64,000 nucleotides of DNA from Nageia nagi (taxonomy: Eukaryota > Pinophyta), in NCBI GenBank assembly GCA_050084985.1, contig JBITNC010000001.1, forward strand, positions 25,358,001 to 25,422,000, read 5' to 3'. Numbering within the stretch: position 1 is the first letter of the stretch; every line of letters starts with the position of its first letter. Positions 1 to 10,511 of the stretch are shown here, one piece after another. The translations under genes were made by a program, and so were the position numbers. The notes below the pieces were generated by a model. The model saw only the letters and a program-made list of their open reading frames with translations. It was not told the origin of the DNA and did not search any database.

Positions 1-1156
1 ACATGAATTAATTGTAGCAATAGTATTGTCCAAATTAATGCAAAAAAAATGCAATAAGGCTCCTTTTAAAAATGCATAGAGGGTAAAGGCATCTACGAGG
101 TGGGAGGAGGGAGGGAGGCATCGATGTCGTGAGGTGGAGGCGAGGGGGTAAGTTGTGGTCAGGAGAAGGTGGTGTGATAATTGCACAAGGTATGGTGGAA
201 TGTGAAGGGCCATGCAGTGAGAAGGTGAATGGTAGGCAACTAAGGTTAAAATCGATTGATGGGGGCCACTTGATAGGTTATAGGGGTTGAAGTTGATGGA
301 TAGTACATATGATGGTACATAAAGGGTCAAGAGGTAGGAGGAAGGGTAACTCATCGACTTTGGCATATCATTTAAAGCCATGAAAGGTTCCTTTGCCAGA
401 TTCAAACCCAAACCTCATCAACTGAGTTGCTCATTAGTGGCCAGCTGGGGGTGAGGGGGCTAGAGGAAACTAGCAATGCTATAAGAGGCTGGTTGGTATG
501 GTGCGAGATAGGGTGGAGGTAGAATAATCTAGGCTACAAAGCTTTGCTAGATGTCCAATTCTAACTCATACTTGGTGTATGTCCATACTTTCTTCTATCA
601 TCTCCAAAAAAATGTAAATGCCCCTTTATGTATTTTATATATATATATATATAATAGGTTACAATAATAATATTTTTTAAAAATACATATTGTTAAATAT
701 ATATATATATATAATACAATAATAATTTTTATAAAACAATATTATTTTACTCTTTTTTTTTAATTTTTTTCTTTTTACAAAAAACAATAACAATAACATA
801 TATATATATTGTGAAAAAAAAATTGTATAATAACATGTGGTAAATTATTTTTTGTAGATTATACAATTTTTATACACAAAAAATTTAATATTGTAAAAAA
901 GATTTGCAAATTTATACTACTAACTATATACTAACAACTTTATTAAAATACATCATTGTTATTTATTTAAGCAAAATACTCAAAATTAACTAACATAAAA
1001 GGTTAGTAAGTAAAACAAATGTATAAAAACAATACATTATTATGCCAAGCAAAGTTTCTCATGAAAATTGTAACTAACATATAAACAAATGTTAGTATCA
1101 TTAAGTAACTCAAGAAAAAAATAATATAGGAGGTTATAACTTTAGATGGTACCAAT
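1..1156 (-). mobile_element. Leader of copia element A, cut by the left window edge
   Basis: Read on the minus strand, this follows the LTR at 1157-1697 and has the same order of parts as the leader of element B. A very AT-rich stretch with (TA)n runs near 638-655 and 697-713 and A/T homopolymers comes first. A GC-richer block of short C/T-rich words then lies at about 60-560. No coding frame is convincing; gag would lie left of the window. Just inside the LTR, at about 1140-1156, the minus strand reads a degenerate TTGGTA-type primer-binding site. The assignment rests on position and composition rather than on long sequence identity. Confidence 0.45.
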
Positions 1157-1697
1157 TGAGAGGAGATGAATCCTTCTACATCCAAGATCACCTTGGAGTA
1201 ATCTTCCTCCTCTAAACTACAACTCAAGAATAATCTTGATAACACAATCTCATACACATAAGAGTGACACAAGATATATAGTGGTTCCTCTCAACAAGAG
1301 AATACTCCACTCTAATCTAGATATTATTACTTCTCAAAAACATACTCTTACAATGCACTACTAGCACTTTCTCTTCCTATCAATCTAAGAGCATTTCTTT
1401 ATTTTCTATAAGAGTGAAGAATGCTTGAGGGAATCTCTCAATTTATAGGCAAAAATCCCACTTTAGCTCATCTTTTAACCCAATGAGAACACCAAATACC
1501 AAAGGATAAACATATCCTCAAGTAGGATGAGTGCGGGACTAGTTTCAATATTTAATTCACTAAATACTTAAGAAGTATTAGGAATGATTTTAAGTATCTA
1601 GTGGATCAAATAGATATTTACATAAAGAAAAGAGATATTATTCTTCAGATACCTTCTAAAGACTAATTTGTACAATAGTGCATTATTAGTTCTAACA
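1157..1697 (-). repeat. LTR of copia element A (probable 5' LTR)
   Basis: On the minus strand it begins TGTTAGAACTAATAATGCAC and ends CTCA. The opening, the TTAAGTATTTAGTGAAT stretch and a CCTATAAATTGAGAG TATA context (near 1432-1448) closely resemble the LTRs at 9989-10493 and 57143-57640, so the same family is likely. It abuts the integrase-side end of the gypsy remnant at 1735, so element A probably inserted into that older element. No clean target duplication is visible because only one end is in the window. A solo LTR is the alternative. Confidence 0.6.
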
Positions 1698-1734
1698 TGA
1701 ATAAAGGGTACAATGTTCCTCCTATAATATAAGG

Positions 1735-4620
1735 CTTCTTAGAATTCCCATGCCTAATACCATATCTATATTCTTAAAACATAAAAGCCCATATTCTTTT
1801 CAATAAAACTCATTCTTTTGAGAAAGATTTACCTTTAATTTATTAATAATATCCTTACAATATGGGTATTTCAATATATATTCCCTTATTTTCTCTATTA
1901 AATCATTTTATTCCTATGATAGAGTTGTTATGTATCACCTTTAACTAATGTCATCAACCATTTTATTTTCCTTCCCTTTTATATACTCAATCCTAAAATC
2001 ATACTCTACGAGGAAATCTATCCATCTCCTTTGTTAAGCATTGAAAGTGGGTTGAGTAAATACATACCTCAAACTTTGATGAAGTCATCTTAGTTTGAAG
2101 GGCTTACCAAGGACATAATGTCTCTAAATTTTAAGTACATAAATCATAACTGTTAATCCTATGTCATGGGTAGTGTAGTTGAGCTCATTATCCTTGAGTT
2201 TTCTTAACTTAAATTCCACAGTAGCCCCATCTTACATGAGAGCTCCACCTAATACTTCTAAGTATGCATCAATGCATACTACAAAATCTTCATAAGGACT
2301 AGAGATTTATAGTATTAGGGTTGTTATGAGCTTTTTCTTCAGTGTTCTAAAGGATATTTCATACTTTTTTGAGCATTTAAATTCCTTTTTATTTTCTCTA
2401 AAGTGAAGTAATTGGGTAGGCTATTTTGAAAAAAATCCCAATGAATCTTTTGTAATACTTAGGAAAACCCATAAAACTATGTATTTTTGACACAATCTAA
2501 TTGTTGGCTTGCTAAGTATGGCTTCAGATTTCTTGGGATCTATTGCTATTCCAATTGTGAAGATATCTAACAAAAAATATTGGGCCTATGGTGTATAAAA
2601 TTTACACTTAATCAACTTGCCATAAAGTTGATTTTTCTCTGACTACATCCTATATCATTCTTAAATATTGATAGTGTTTCTCTTTCAACCTAAAAAAAAA
2701 TAATTACCATTTAAGAATACCATAACAAATTGGTCTAAATATCTCTTAAACACTATTTTTATCATGTTTATAAAAGTAATAGAGGTATTGGTTAACCCAA
2801 AAGATAAAATTATAAATTTGTAATGCCCATACCAAGTCTTGGAAGTTATTTTATGTGTATCTTCATATTTGATTCTTAGATGATGATATATGAACCTTAA
2901 GTCAATTTTTAAAAAGATGAAAACATTCTTGAGTTGATCGAAAAGATCATCAATTTTTGGTAAATGAAACCTATTCTTAATAGTTACTTTTTTTAGCATC
3001 TTATAGTTGATGTATAACCATAACAAACCTTTTTCTTCTTAATAAAAAGGATTGACACTCCCCAATATGATACACTTGGTTTGATGTGCCCTTTTTTCAA
3101 TAATTGAACTTTGAGTTCTTGCTTTTCTATAGTGGTCATCCTATAAGGAGTTCATATGAGAGGTTTTGTACTAGGTATTAAATGGATGGTGAAGTCAAAT
3201 TTCTTAAAAAGAAGTATACCTATAATTTCTTTGGAAACATATCACTATATTCTTGAATGATGGGATATTTTTTTATCATTTCCTCTTCCTCATCCTCCTT
3301 ATTACTATGATTCACATTTACTACATATATTTAACCATTTTTCTTTACTACTTTGGAAATTTGAGGGTTATATAAGAGATAAGGTTAGAAAGGTCCTTAA
3401 CAACTTTGAATCCTTAGTTGCCTTCCTTCATCATCGATGAAGTCCAACAATATTTCTTATAAATTAACAAATATATTATGAGAATTTAACTAATACATTC
3501 CTATGATTATGTAAACTGAACAAATTGGGGCCTCGTAAAGGTGTTGATTTTTTTACTCCCTTGGTAGTATAAGGTTTACACTAGATAAACATCGGTTCAC
3601 TCTATAGGTTAAGCATGAACCAAACTTAATATTCCACCTATTTTCCATGATCATTGACCTTATAGATAATTATTTTAATGTATGCATGGAAATAAAACTA
3701 TTTTTATCACCATAATCTATTAAAATAATTATTGATTTATCAAACATCTTACCTTATAACAATGCCTAGGTTTTAGGAGATTATTTTCTTATAGCCACAT
3801 AAGTTTGATGGTTCCTCTCCCTTGATTTATTTACTTATTTTTTTGGAGTATTTTGTGTTACCCTTTGATGATACTTGCTTGTATAATGTGATCATCTACA
3901 CACAAAACATCTAAAACAAGGAGGTGCTTATTTATTCTTATTATATCTTGGAGCATCTTTCTTTCCTAATCCTTACTATTTTCTCTACTGAATTTGGGAT
4001 TAAGGCCTTTGGTTTCCTTTTTTGGAGTGGTTTCCCTTTATTTTTTCCATTATTAACCTCACCCTTTTCCTCCTCTATGTTCTTATTGTGTTGTTCTTCC
4101 AACAACTCCACATAATTGTTTTTTTTTATTTTTAATAGTTCATTTATATCCTCTTGGATTAGTGAAGAGTAATTGGATATATATTTCTTTAAATTTTAGT
4201 TGGATCTTCTTACTTTGCTAAGTTAAAGGCCTTTTACAAGGTCTTTAAAGCATGAATATTTATGATGTTTTGCATTTTTATATCAATCCCAAGTACAAAT
4301 GTTTGCACCTTAAGTTTCTCATTGTTCTTATATGTTGGCACATATTTAAGTAACCTAACACATTTCCAATAATATCCTTATAATGAGGTCCCATTTTGGT
4401 GGAGGTTTGAAAATTCTTTGAAATTTTCCACATAAAACTATTTAGTTAAAAATCTTCTTTTGAACATTATAACAAAGTCACTATATTCAAGCTCGATGGC
4501 ATGAATACCATTACCTATTTTGTAGGTATTCCACCACTTCGAGGTTGCATCTTAAAGATGCAATGCTACTTTAATGATTTCTCTTTGGGGATGCCACCAT
4601 CCTATGATGATTAATATTTT
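1735..4620 (-). pseudogene. Decayed Ty3/gypsy gag-pol
   Basis: Gag, protease, reverse transcriptase and RNase H follow in normal gypsy order on the minus strand, with many stops and frame changes. A gag core lies near 4240-4520. A degraded CCHC knuckle reads CFRC...SHYTSKY near 3870-3930. A protease-like ILIDYGDKNSFIS lies near 3690-3750. Reverse transcriptase at 2690-3030 shows VTIKNRFHLPKIDDLFDQL and SFGLTNTSITF, but the catalytic F/YxDD position reads FLNG. The RNase H end YDFRIEYIKGKEN lies near 1970-2030, and the spacer before integrase reaches about 1735. Integrase is not seen; element A begins there. The copy is certainly inactive. Confidence 0.8.
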
Positions 4621-5264
4621 TCATATTGAAGTTTAGTGATTTAATAGTTATAAATTAATGTGATGAATATTTTTTTTAATAATATTGAAGGAAGGGGTTT
4701 TGAAAGGGTCCCCAAAACCTTTTACAAAAGATCAATGAGTCTTCATATTATTTTTCTTGATCAAAATAAAATTACTACCTATACAAGGTATTATAGGAAA
4801 AGCAAAATTTATAACATAAAAAATCAAAAGATGCATAAGTATCAAAGATTAATCTTATATCCTTATTTGACAGGTAAACATTATCACCTATCCATTTATC
4901 CATCTCCATAAGCAATTTAGAAGCTTCTTCAAAATTTCTTCTCGTTAGCATATTCAATTTTCTATCTACATCTATCAAATCAATAAAAAATAGATGAATT
5001 TGTTTCAATTTTTTTAGAATTCACCTCAAAGGAAAATTGGCCTCTTCATCGACTTGGATATTCTTTTCCTTAAACTTCTTCTCAATCATATTTGTTGCCT
5101 TTAAATTTTGAGAGGTAGAATTCAATTCTATTTGTATCTTCATTTCCATTTATATTTATATAATTTTTCCAATGTTGGCTCTGTTCCATAGATTTTAGGC
5201 TTGCTTTACACCCATTGATCCCTCTCCTTCCTCCCGATTTCATTTGGAGATTCTTGCTTCCCTT
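4621..5264. other. AT-rich stretch beside the gypsy remnant, unresolved
   Basis: This may contain the N-terminal part of the gypsy gag on the minus strand; a weak open stretch with charged and hydrophobic residues runs at 4775-5008. No motif is recognisable and no host gene is supported. Confidence 0.3.
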
Positions 5265-6440
5265 TTGGCTGGGTTCTTAGCTTGGAACTTTGACAATTCT
5301 TCCTAGATGTCCTAAAACTTTTTTTGGCTTCACTGCTATGATACTTGGGCCTTCATTCTTCTTGCATAACCATTCCTTATTAGCCAAAATATGCTTGAAT
5401 AATATCAAAACCAAACCTTGGTATAATGGATTTTTTATTCAAGTTCCTGATGTACATCATTCATCTCCTTCTCCATTTCTTTCAACAAAAATCCTAGTAT
5501 ATTAATTCATCTACCTTTATGAAGCACATTAATGAATGCAAATTCAAAGCTTCTAACCATAATGGATTTGGTGTACAATATTATGTATTACATAACCACC
5601 CACATCGCTTTTCTTGATGGGTGGGACAATGATTTTTTTGCAATCTCACTCCTGTTATTCATTGCATGTTCATTTTTATTAAAAAATGATGCATTTCTTC
5701 ATCTAGACTGTTTCTCTCATTTAATGCTTTCTCCCATTGCTCTAAAACTAGTAACATGTTTCATGAGAGTTAAATCAATATAAAATTCATCTCTAGTATA
5801 AGTCACTAATCACCACTTATTACAACTTAAGATAATTTGTTGCAAAAGATCAAAATCATAGCCCTTAAACTTTCTTAACAACTGCATAAAGCATCCTTTC
5901 TCTAGAGTTTCTTGGACAACCTCATCAACCATAAGGATCTTAGGATTTAAAATTAACTTTATTTCATCAAATTCCAATGTGAAATTATTAATGGGGCTCA
6001 CTATTTCCATATTTTGCAATCATCTAATGCCTCCCCCTAAACAACATTTGAATGTGAATAGAGTTCTAAATCTTCTTAAGCAAGTTTTGATTTCGTGCCT
6101 CTAAACTCTTCAATATGATTATGATTATATGCTCCATTACACATGAGAAATCCTCTCTTCTACTGATTACTCCCCTTTGATACAACTCATCACAAAGTTC
6201 TCATGCATACTTTAGTCCTTTCCATATTTTAGTTGCCTTAGAATTATGAAATAGATAAACTCAACTTGATCTTGATCCAAATATTGGTTACATATACAAC
6301 TTAAACATTGTTCATGCAATTTTTTGATGACCCCATTTGTCACTATAATTTGTAATATGAAGCTACCAAAATCACCCTTATATATGGCAATCAAACTCAG
6401 TTAGAAAAATGCTTCATTATATGTCAAACCTTTGTGACTT
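5265..6440. repeat. Tandem repeat unit 1 (~1.18 kb), intact
   Basis: It starts near GGGTTCTTAGCTTGGAACTT and is repeated from about 6450 with an offset of roughly 1.18 kb. The second copy resumes after the copia insertion at 20915. The two copies align along their length, for instance TAGATAATTTGTTGYAAWAGATCAAAATCATA near 5828 and near 20982. No protein family is recognised in either strand. It lies upstream of the gypsy gag on the minus strand, so it could be the LTR or leader of that element, duplicated in tandem. That is an inference only. Confidence 0.6.
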
Positions 6441-6951
6441 TTTTTGAATCTTTTGGTTGGTTTCTTAGCTTGGAAATTTAATAATTCTTTCTTTATGTCT
6501 TGAGGCTTCTATGATTTCACTCCTACCATACTAAGGGATTCATTCTTCTTTCTTACCCATTTGTTGTTGGCCAAAATATGCTTTAATAACATCAACATCA
6601 AACCTTGGTGCAATTGAGTTTTAATTCTTCCTTGATGTACATCATTCATAGTCTTCTCCATTACTTTCAACAAAAACCCTAGTATATTAATTTGTATACC
6701 TTTACAAAGCACATTGAAGAATGAAAAATCAAATCTTCTAACCATAATGGTTTTGGTGTCCAACATTATTTATTACATCACCACCCACACCACTTTTTAT
6801 GATGGGTGGAGAAAGGATTATACTACAATCCCACTTCCATTCTTCCTCGGGTGTTCATTTTTATTAAAAAGATGCATTTCTTTAGCTAGACTATGTTTCT
6901 CTTGTATAATGCTTTCTCCCATTGCTTTAAATCTAATAAACTATTCCATAA
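6441..6951. repeat. Tandem repeat unit 2, left part (interrupted)
   Basis: This is the left half of the second copy of the ~1.18 kb repeat. It matches about 5265-5755 and stops at the first base of the copia 5' LTR (6952). The continuation is at 20915-21595. Confidence 0.65.
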
Positions 6952-7226
6952 TGTTAGAATATGATCTAGTATTATATGTATCTAGCAATTTCCTAAGTCT
7001 ATGTAGGCATAGATATTTAGTTATGTAGGCAGGGAAGTGATATATTTGTTAAGATTTTGCTATAAATAAGACCTAGTCATATAGCTTAGTCATTTAGAAT
7101 TTGTTAGTCATGGCCTATGAATAGAGTCTAGTGCTATTACTTTGGTCTGGTGCTATTTCTTAGGTTGCTCTTAACATTGTAAAATATAACCCTTTTGAGA
7201 ATAATATTAAGTTCTTTTAGAATTCA
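6952..7226 (+). repeat. 5' LTR of copia element D
   Basis: The 275-bp LTR runs from TGTTAGAATATGATCTAG to AGAATTCA and is paired with 20635-20914. It carries a TATAAATAAG box near 7061. A by-eye comparison finds about 27 substitutions plus small indels against the 3' LTR, so roughly 10% divergence. Confidence 0.85.
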
Positions 7227-7230
7227 TATG

Positions 7231-7242
7231 TGGTATCAGAGC
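7231..7242 (+). other. Primer-binding site of element D
   Basis: TGGTATCAGAGC, four bases after the LTR, is the standard plant copia site complementary to the 3' end of initiator tRNA-Met. It is unmutated. Confidence 0.85.
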
Positions 7243-8167
7243 ACTATAAAGATTCATGGTAGGATTAAAAATCCTATGGAGTTTCCCATCACTTTTGTGA
7301 GTTTAGCTAGGTCAACTAGTTGAGATATATGAAATAAGGAATGTTGTCAAGAATTTGATGTGAGTGTATTGTTGGTCAGAAACATAAATCTACTACTATG
7401 AAGGATGTGATACTACTGTTAAGAGAGCCTAGGAAGTGAGAAGTGCTTCCAGCATTTGGAGAAGCTCATTTTCATTTGGTGTGTCCTTTTGATCCCATGA
7501 AAGTAATGTGGAAAGATAGAGTGGCTAGATAAGTGACAAAGCCTATTGAGGATGTGGTCGTTTGCCATGGAGGTTGGAATTACAAGCCATTTGGAAATTA
7601 TCTTGAGTGCTAAGAACATCGAGAAGGGACATAAACCACATTGTTATTTGATTGAAAGTAGAGGTGCTCTTGTTAAATGCATAAACAACCTGTCAGTAAG
7701 ATTTTATTACACCAAGGAGATTGCATTACACTAAGTAGAAGTTTAGAATTTATTGAGAGATGTCCAATGTGGAGATAAGACATACTACTACTATAGTTCA
7801 ATTACACTTTGAAGTGAGGTTCAATTGTTGCACATAGATCTCGCAAGGTGCCTTTATCTACTATGTATTTTGGAGAATGCAAGTTGTGGCTCGTATAGTG
7901 AGTTATTTCTACATGGATGTTTGCTATTATTTGTTGCATCTAGAGAAATAATATTAACATATTATGCCACTATGAAGAATTTTTATGCAGAGTTTTATTA
8001 TTTAAATTGAAAGGAGATGTGAAAGAGAAAAGCAAAATTTTGCCTATAAAAGCCTTTTGGCACACCTATTTAAAACTATTGGTACAAGAAATATTTTGGA
8101 GTACATCTATTTTTTGTTCCTGCTGTGTGTTGCATTTGGTGACATGGTGAATAGTAAGTGGTAAGTG
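7243..8167 (+). mobile_element. Leader of element D
   Basis: About 0.9 kb lies between the primer-binding site and the gag start codon. It contains no convincing coding frame and belongs to the untranslated leader. Confidence 0.5.
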
Positions 8168-9834
8168 ATGGCTACTTACAACAATAGTCTTCCCATTCTA
8201 GAATTCAAATATGAGAATTACAAGTATTGGTCCATTCATATGAAGCATTTTCTCATCAACAAAGGTGCTTGGGAGATTATGGAGGATGATTATGCAGAGC
8301 TAGCTGATTAGAGTGATGTTCCAACTGCTAATCGAGCAACAATGAGAGAGGTATAAAAGAAGAAGAATATGACACTCATCTACTTACAAGAAGCTTTGGA
8401 TGAGAGCATCTTTCCAAGGATTACAAGTTGTGCTTCATCCAAGGAAGCATGGAAAGCTCTAAAAGAGAGCTATGAAGGCAACACCCAAGTCAAGCAAGTG
8501 AGATTGCAAACTCTCAAAATGGAGTTTGAAAATCTCGAGATGAAGGAGGCTAAAAAAGTTGGAGACTATTGCATAAGATCCAAAGCATGTGTTGACAAAA
8601 TGAGAGCTTTTAGTGAAAAAGTGGAGAATGAAGTCATTGTAAAGAAAGTGTTGAGGAAACTTTTGCCCAAGATCAAATTGAGAGATGATAAGGCACTACA
8701 AGTTGAAGGCATGGGAGCCATGGAGTTTCCAATAAAAGATGGTATAAATAAGGTAAACAATATCTATTACACTCCTACCCTCAAGCATAATTTGCTTAGT
8801 GTAGGAGAAATGATAGAAAATAACTATAGGCTTATTTTTGAAGATGGAAAATGTGTAATTTTTGACAAAAATAATTGTAATAGAATTATCACACAAGTGC
8901 CTATGACAAAGACTAGGTTATTTCCTCTTAAGTTTGGGGAACAAGGAGATGCCCAACTTCCTAATGTAGCCATTGAAAATTTAAGTGTACTTTGGAACTT
9001 GAGATATGATCATCTTAATTATACAAGCTTGAAGTTGTTAACTTCTCAAGCTATGGTATGTGGACTACCAAAAGTTGAAGAGCACAAGGAGGTGTGTGAA
9101 GGATGTGCTTTGGGAAAGCACTCAAGAACAAAGTTTCCAAGAGGTGAAGCATGGAGAGCAAGTCATCCACTACAATTAGTACATTCGGATATTTTTGGTC
9201 CAATTCAAACCAAAAGCATGGGTAACAATACTTACTTTCTTATCTTCATAGATGAATACTCTAGATATTGTTGGATTTATTTTTTGAAATCTAAAGATCA
9301 AGCTTTTGAATGCTTTCAAGATTTCAAGAATAATGTAGAGAATCAAGGTGGCTATGTGATCAAATGTTTGAGTATAGATAAAGGAGGGGAGTTTTGTTCA
9401 AATGTATTTCTCCAATTTTGTAAAGAATGTGGGATCGAATAATAATTAACAACTACCTATACCCACAATAGAATGGTGTGGCTAAAAGAAAGAACCGCAC
9501 TATTGTAGAAATGGCTAGATTAATGCTCCAAACAAAGAAGCTAAGTAACATGCATTGGGTTGATGCTATTAGAACCAGTGTTTATATTTTGAATATGAGT
9601 CGCACTTCTAGTTTAGATGGGATGACACCTTATGAGGGTTGGTATGGTAAAAAGCCAAATGTAAAGCACTTTAGAGTTTTTGGTTGTCTTACATATGCAC
9701 ACATTCTTGATAACAAAGGAGGAATCTTGAACCCAAGAGTTAAGCATGTATTTTCATTAGGTATAGTGAGTTTTCAAAGGCATATAGACTTTACAATCCA
9801 AAAATATATAATCTTATTACCTCTAGAGATGTAA
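8168..9834 (+). pseudogene. Element D gag and integrase (5' part of gag-pol), with an in-frame internal deletion
   Basis: Gag starts MATYNNSLPILEFKYENYKY at 8168 and has two stops near 8310 and 8353. The UBN2-type gag core (ESIFPRITSCASSKEAWKAL) follows. At about 8690 the frame passes directly from gag (RKLLPKIKLRDDKAL) into the region just before integrase (VNNIYYTPTLKHNLLSVG). The CCHC knuckle and the D-T/S-G protease are missing, although the frame stays open from 8369 to 9442. Integrase shows HLN and CEGC of the zinc-binding part, HSDIFGP and SIDKGGEF. The NGVAERKNR glutamate is lysine, and a stop precedes it. The frame stops beyond 9834, before the insertion of element B at 9989. Confidence 0.85.
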
Positions 9835-9983
9835 TTTTTGATTAAGGGGGAGTATGGGGGTATCAAAAACTTTTTGTTGATGATGGATCTCAAGATGAAA
9901 GTTCCTCCCAAGTGCATCCCATTGCTAATAACAACAATAAAAGTTCTCCTACAAGTCCAAAAAAGAGTTCTACTTCAAGTACA

Positions 9984-9988
9984 CCAAG
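9984..9988. repeat. Left target-site duplication of element B
   Basis: CCAAG just before the 5' LTR pairs with CCATG at 18821-18825, one mismatch in five. Confidence 0.6.
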
Positions 9989-10493
9989 TGTTGGAATGTA
10001 TAATGCATTATTGTAAAGGTTTGTATTAAATCTTCTATGTAAATTCATTAATACTTAAGGCTATCATTTGATACCTTAAGTATTTAAGTGAATATGATAA
10101 TGTAACTTGTCCTACACTCCATGTCATGAGCATGCCCCTTGGATAAAAAGATGTGCATGTCATGCTTTTGTACATTGGATAAAAGGGTGATCTAAAGAGA
10201 GATTTTGGCCTATAAATAAAATGCTCCCTCTTTGTGATCACACACCAATGGTGGAGTAAAGCTATGCTATAGGATGGAAGTGTAAGAGTTGAGGTTAGGA
10301 GGATTGTAAGAGAGTTGTATTTGTGATTGAAGTAAAGATCTAGTTAGTGGATGTACTCCTAGTTGGAGGAACCACTTTACATTTTGAGTTACTTTGTGAT
10401 ATTATCTTATTTGTGAGTTTGTTAGATGTGTATTGTGAGTTTTCAAGATATCTTGGTTGTTTAGGAATTATCTTGTTAGTGTTAGTTCCTTCA
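9989..10493 (+). repeat. 5' LTR of copia element B
   Basis: The 505-bp LTR runs TGTTGGAATGTATAATGC to GTTAGTTCCTTCA and matches 18315-18820 along its full length with about 28 differences by eye (about 5.5%), mostly C/T and G/A. It contains a TATA context CCTATAAATA near 10211. Confidence 0.92.
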
Positions 10494-10495
10494 AG

Positions 10496-10511
10496 TTGGT
10501 ATCAAAGCTCC
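10496..10511 (+). other. Primer-binding site of element B
   Basis: TTGGTATCAAAGCTCC lies two bases after the LTR. It is an initiator tRNA-Met type site with one difference from TGGTATCAGAGC. Confidence 0.8.
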
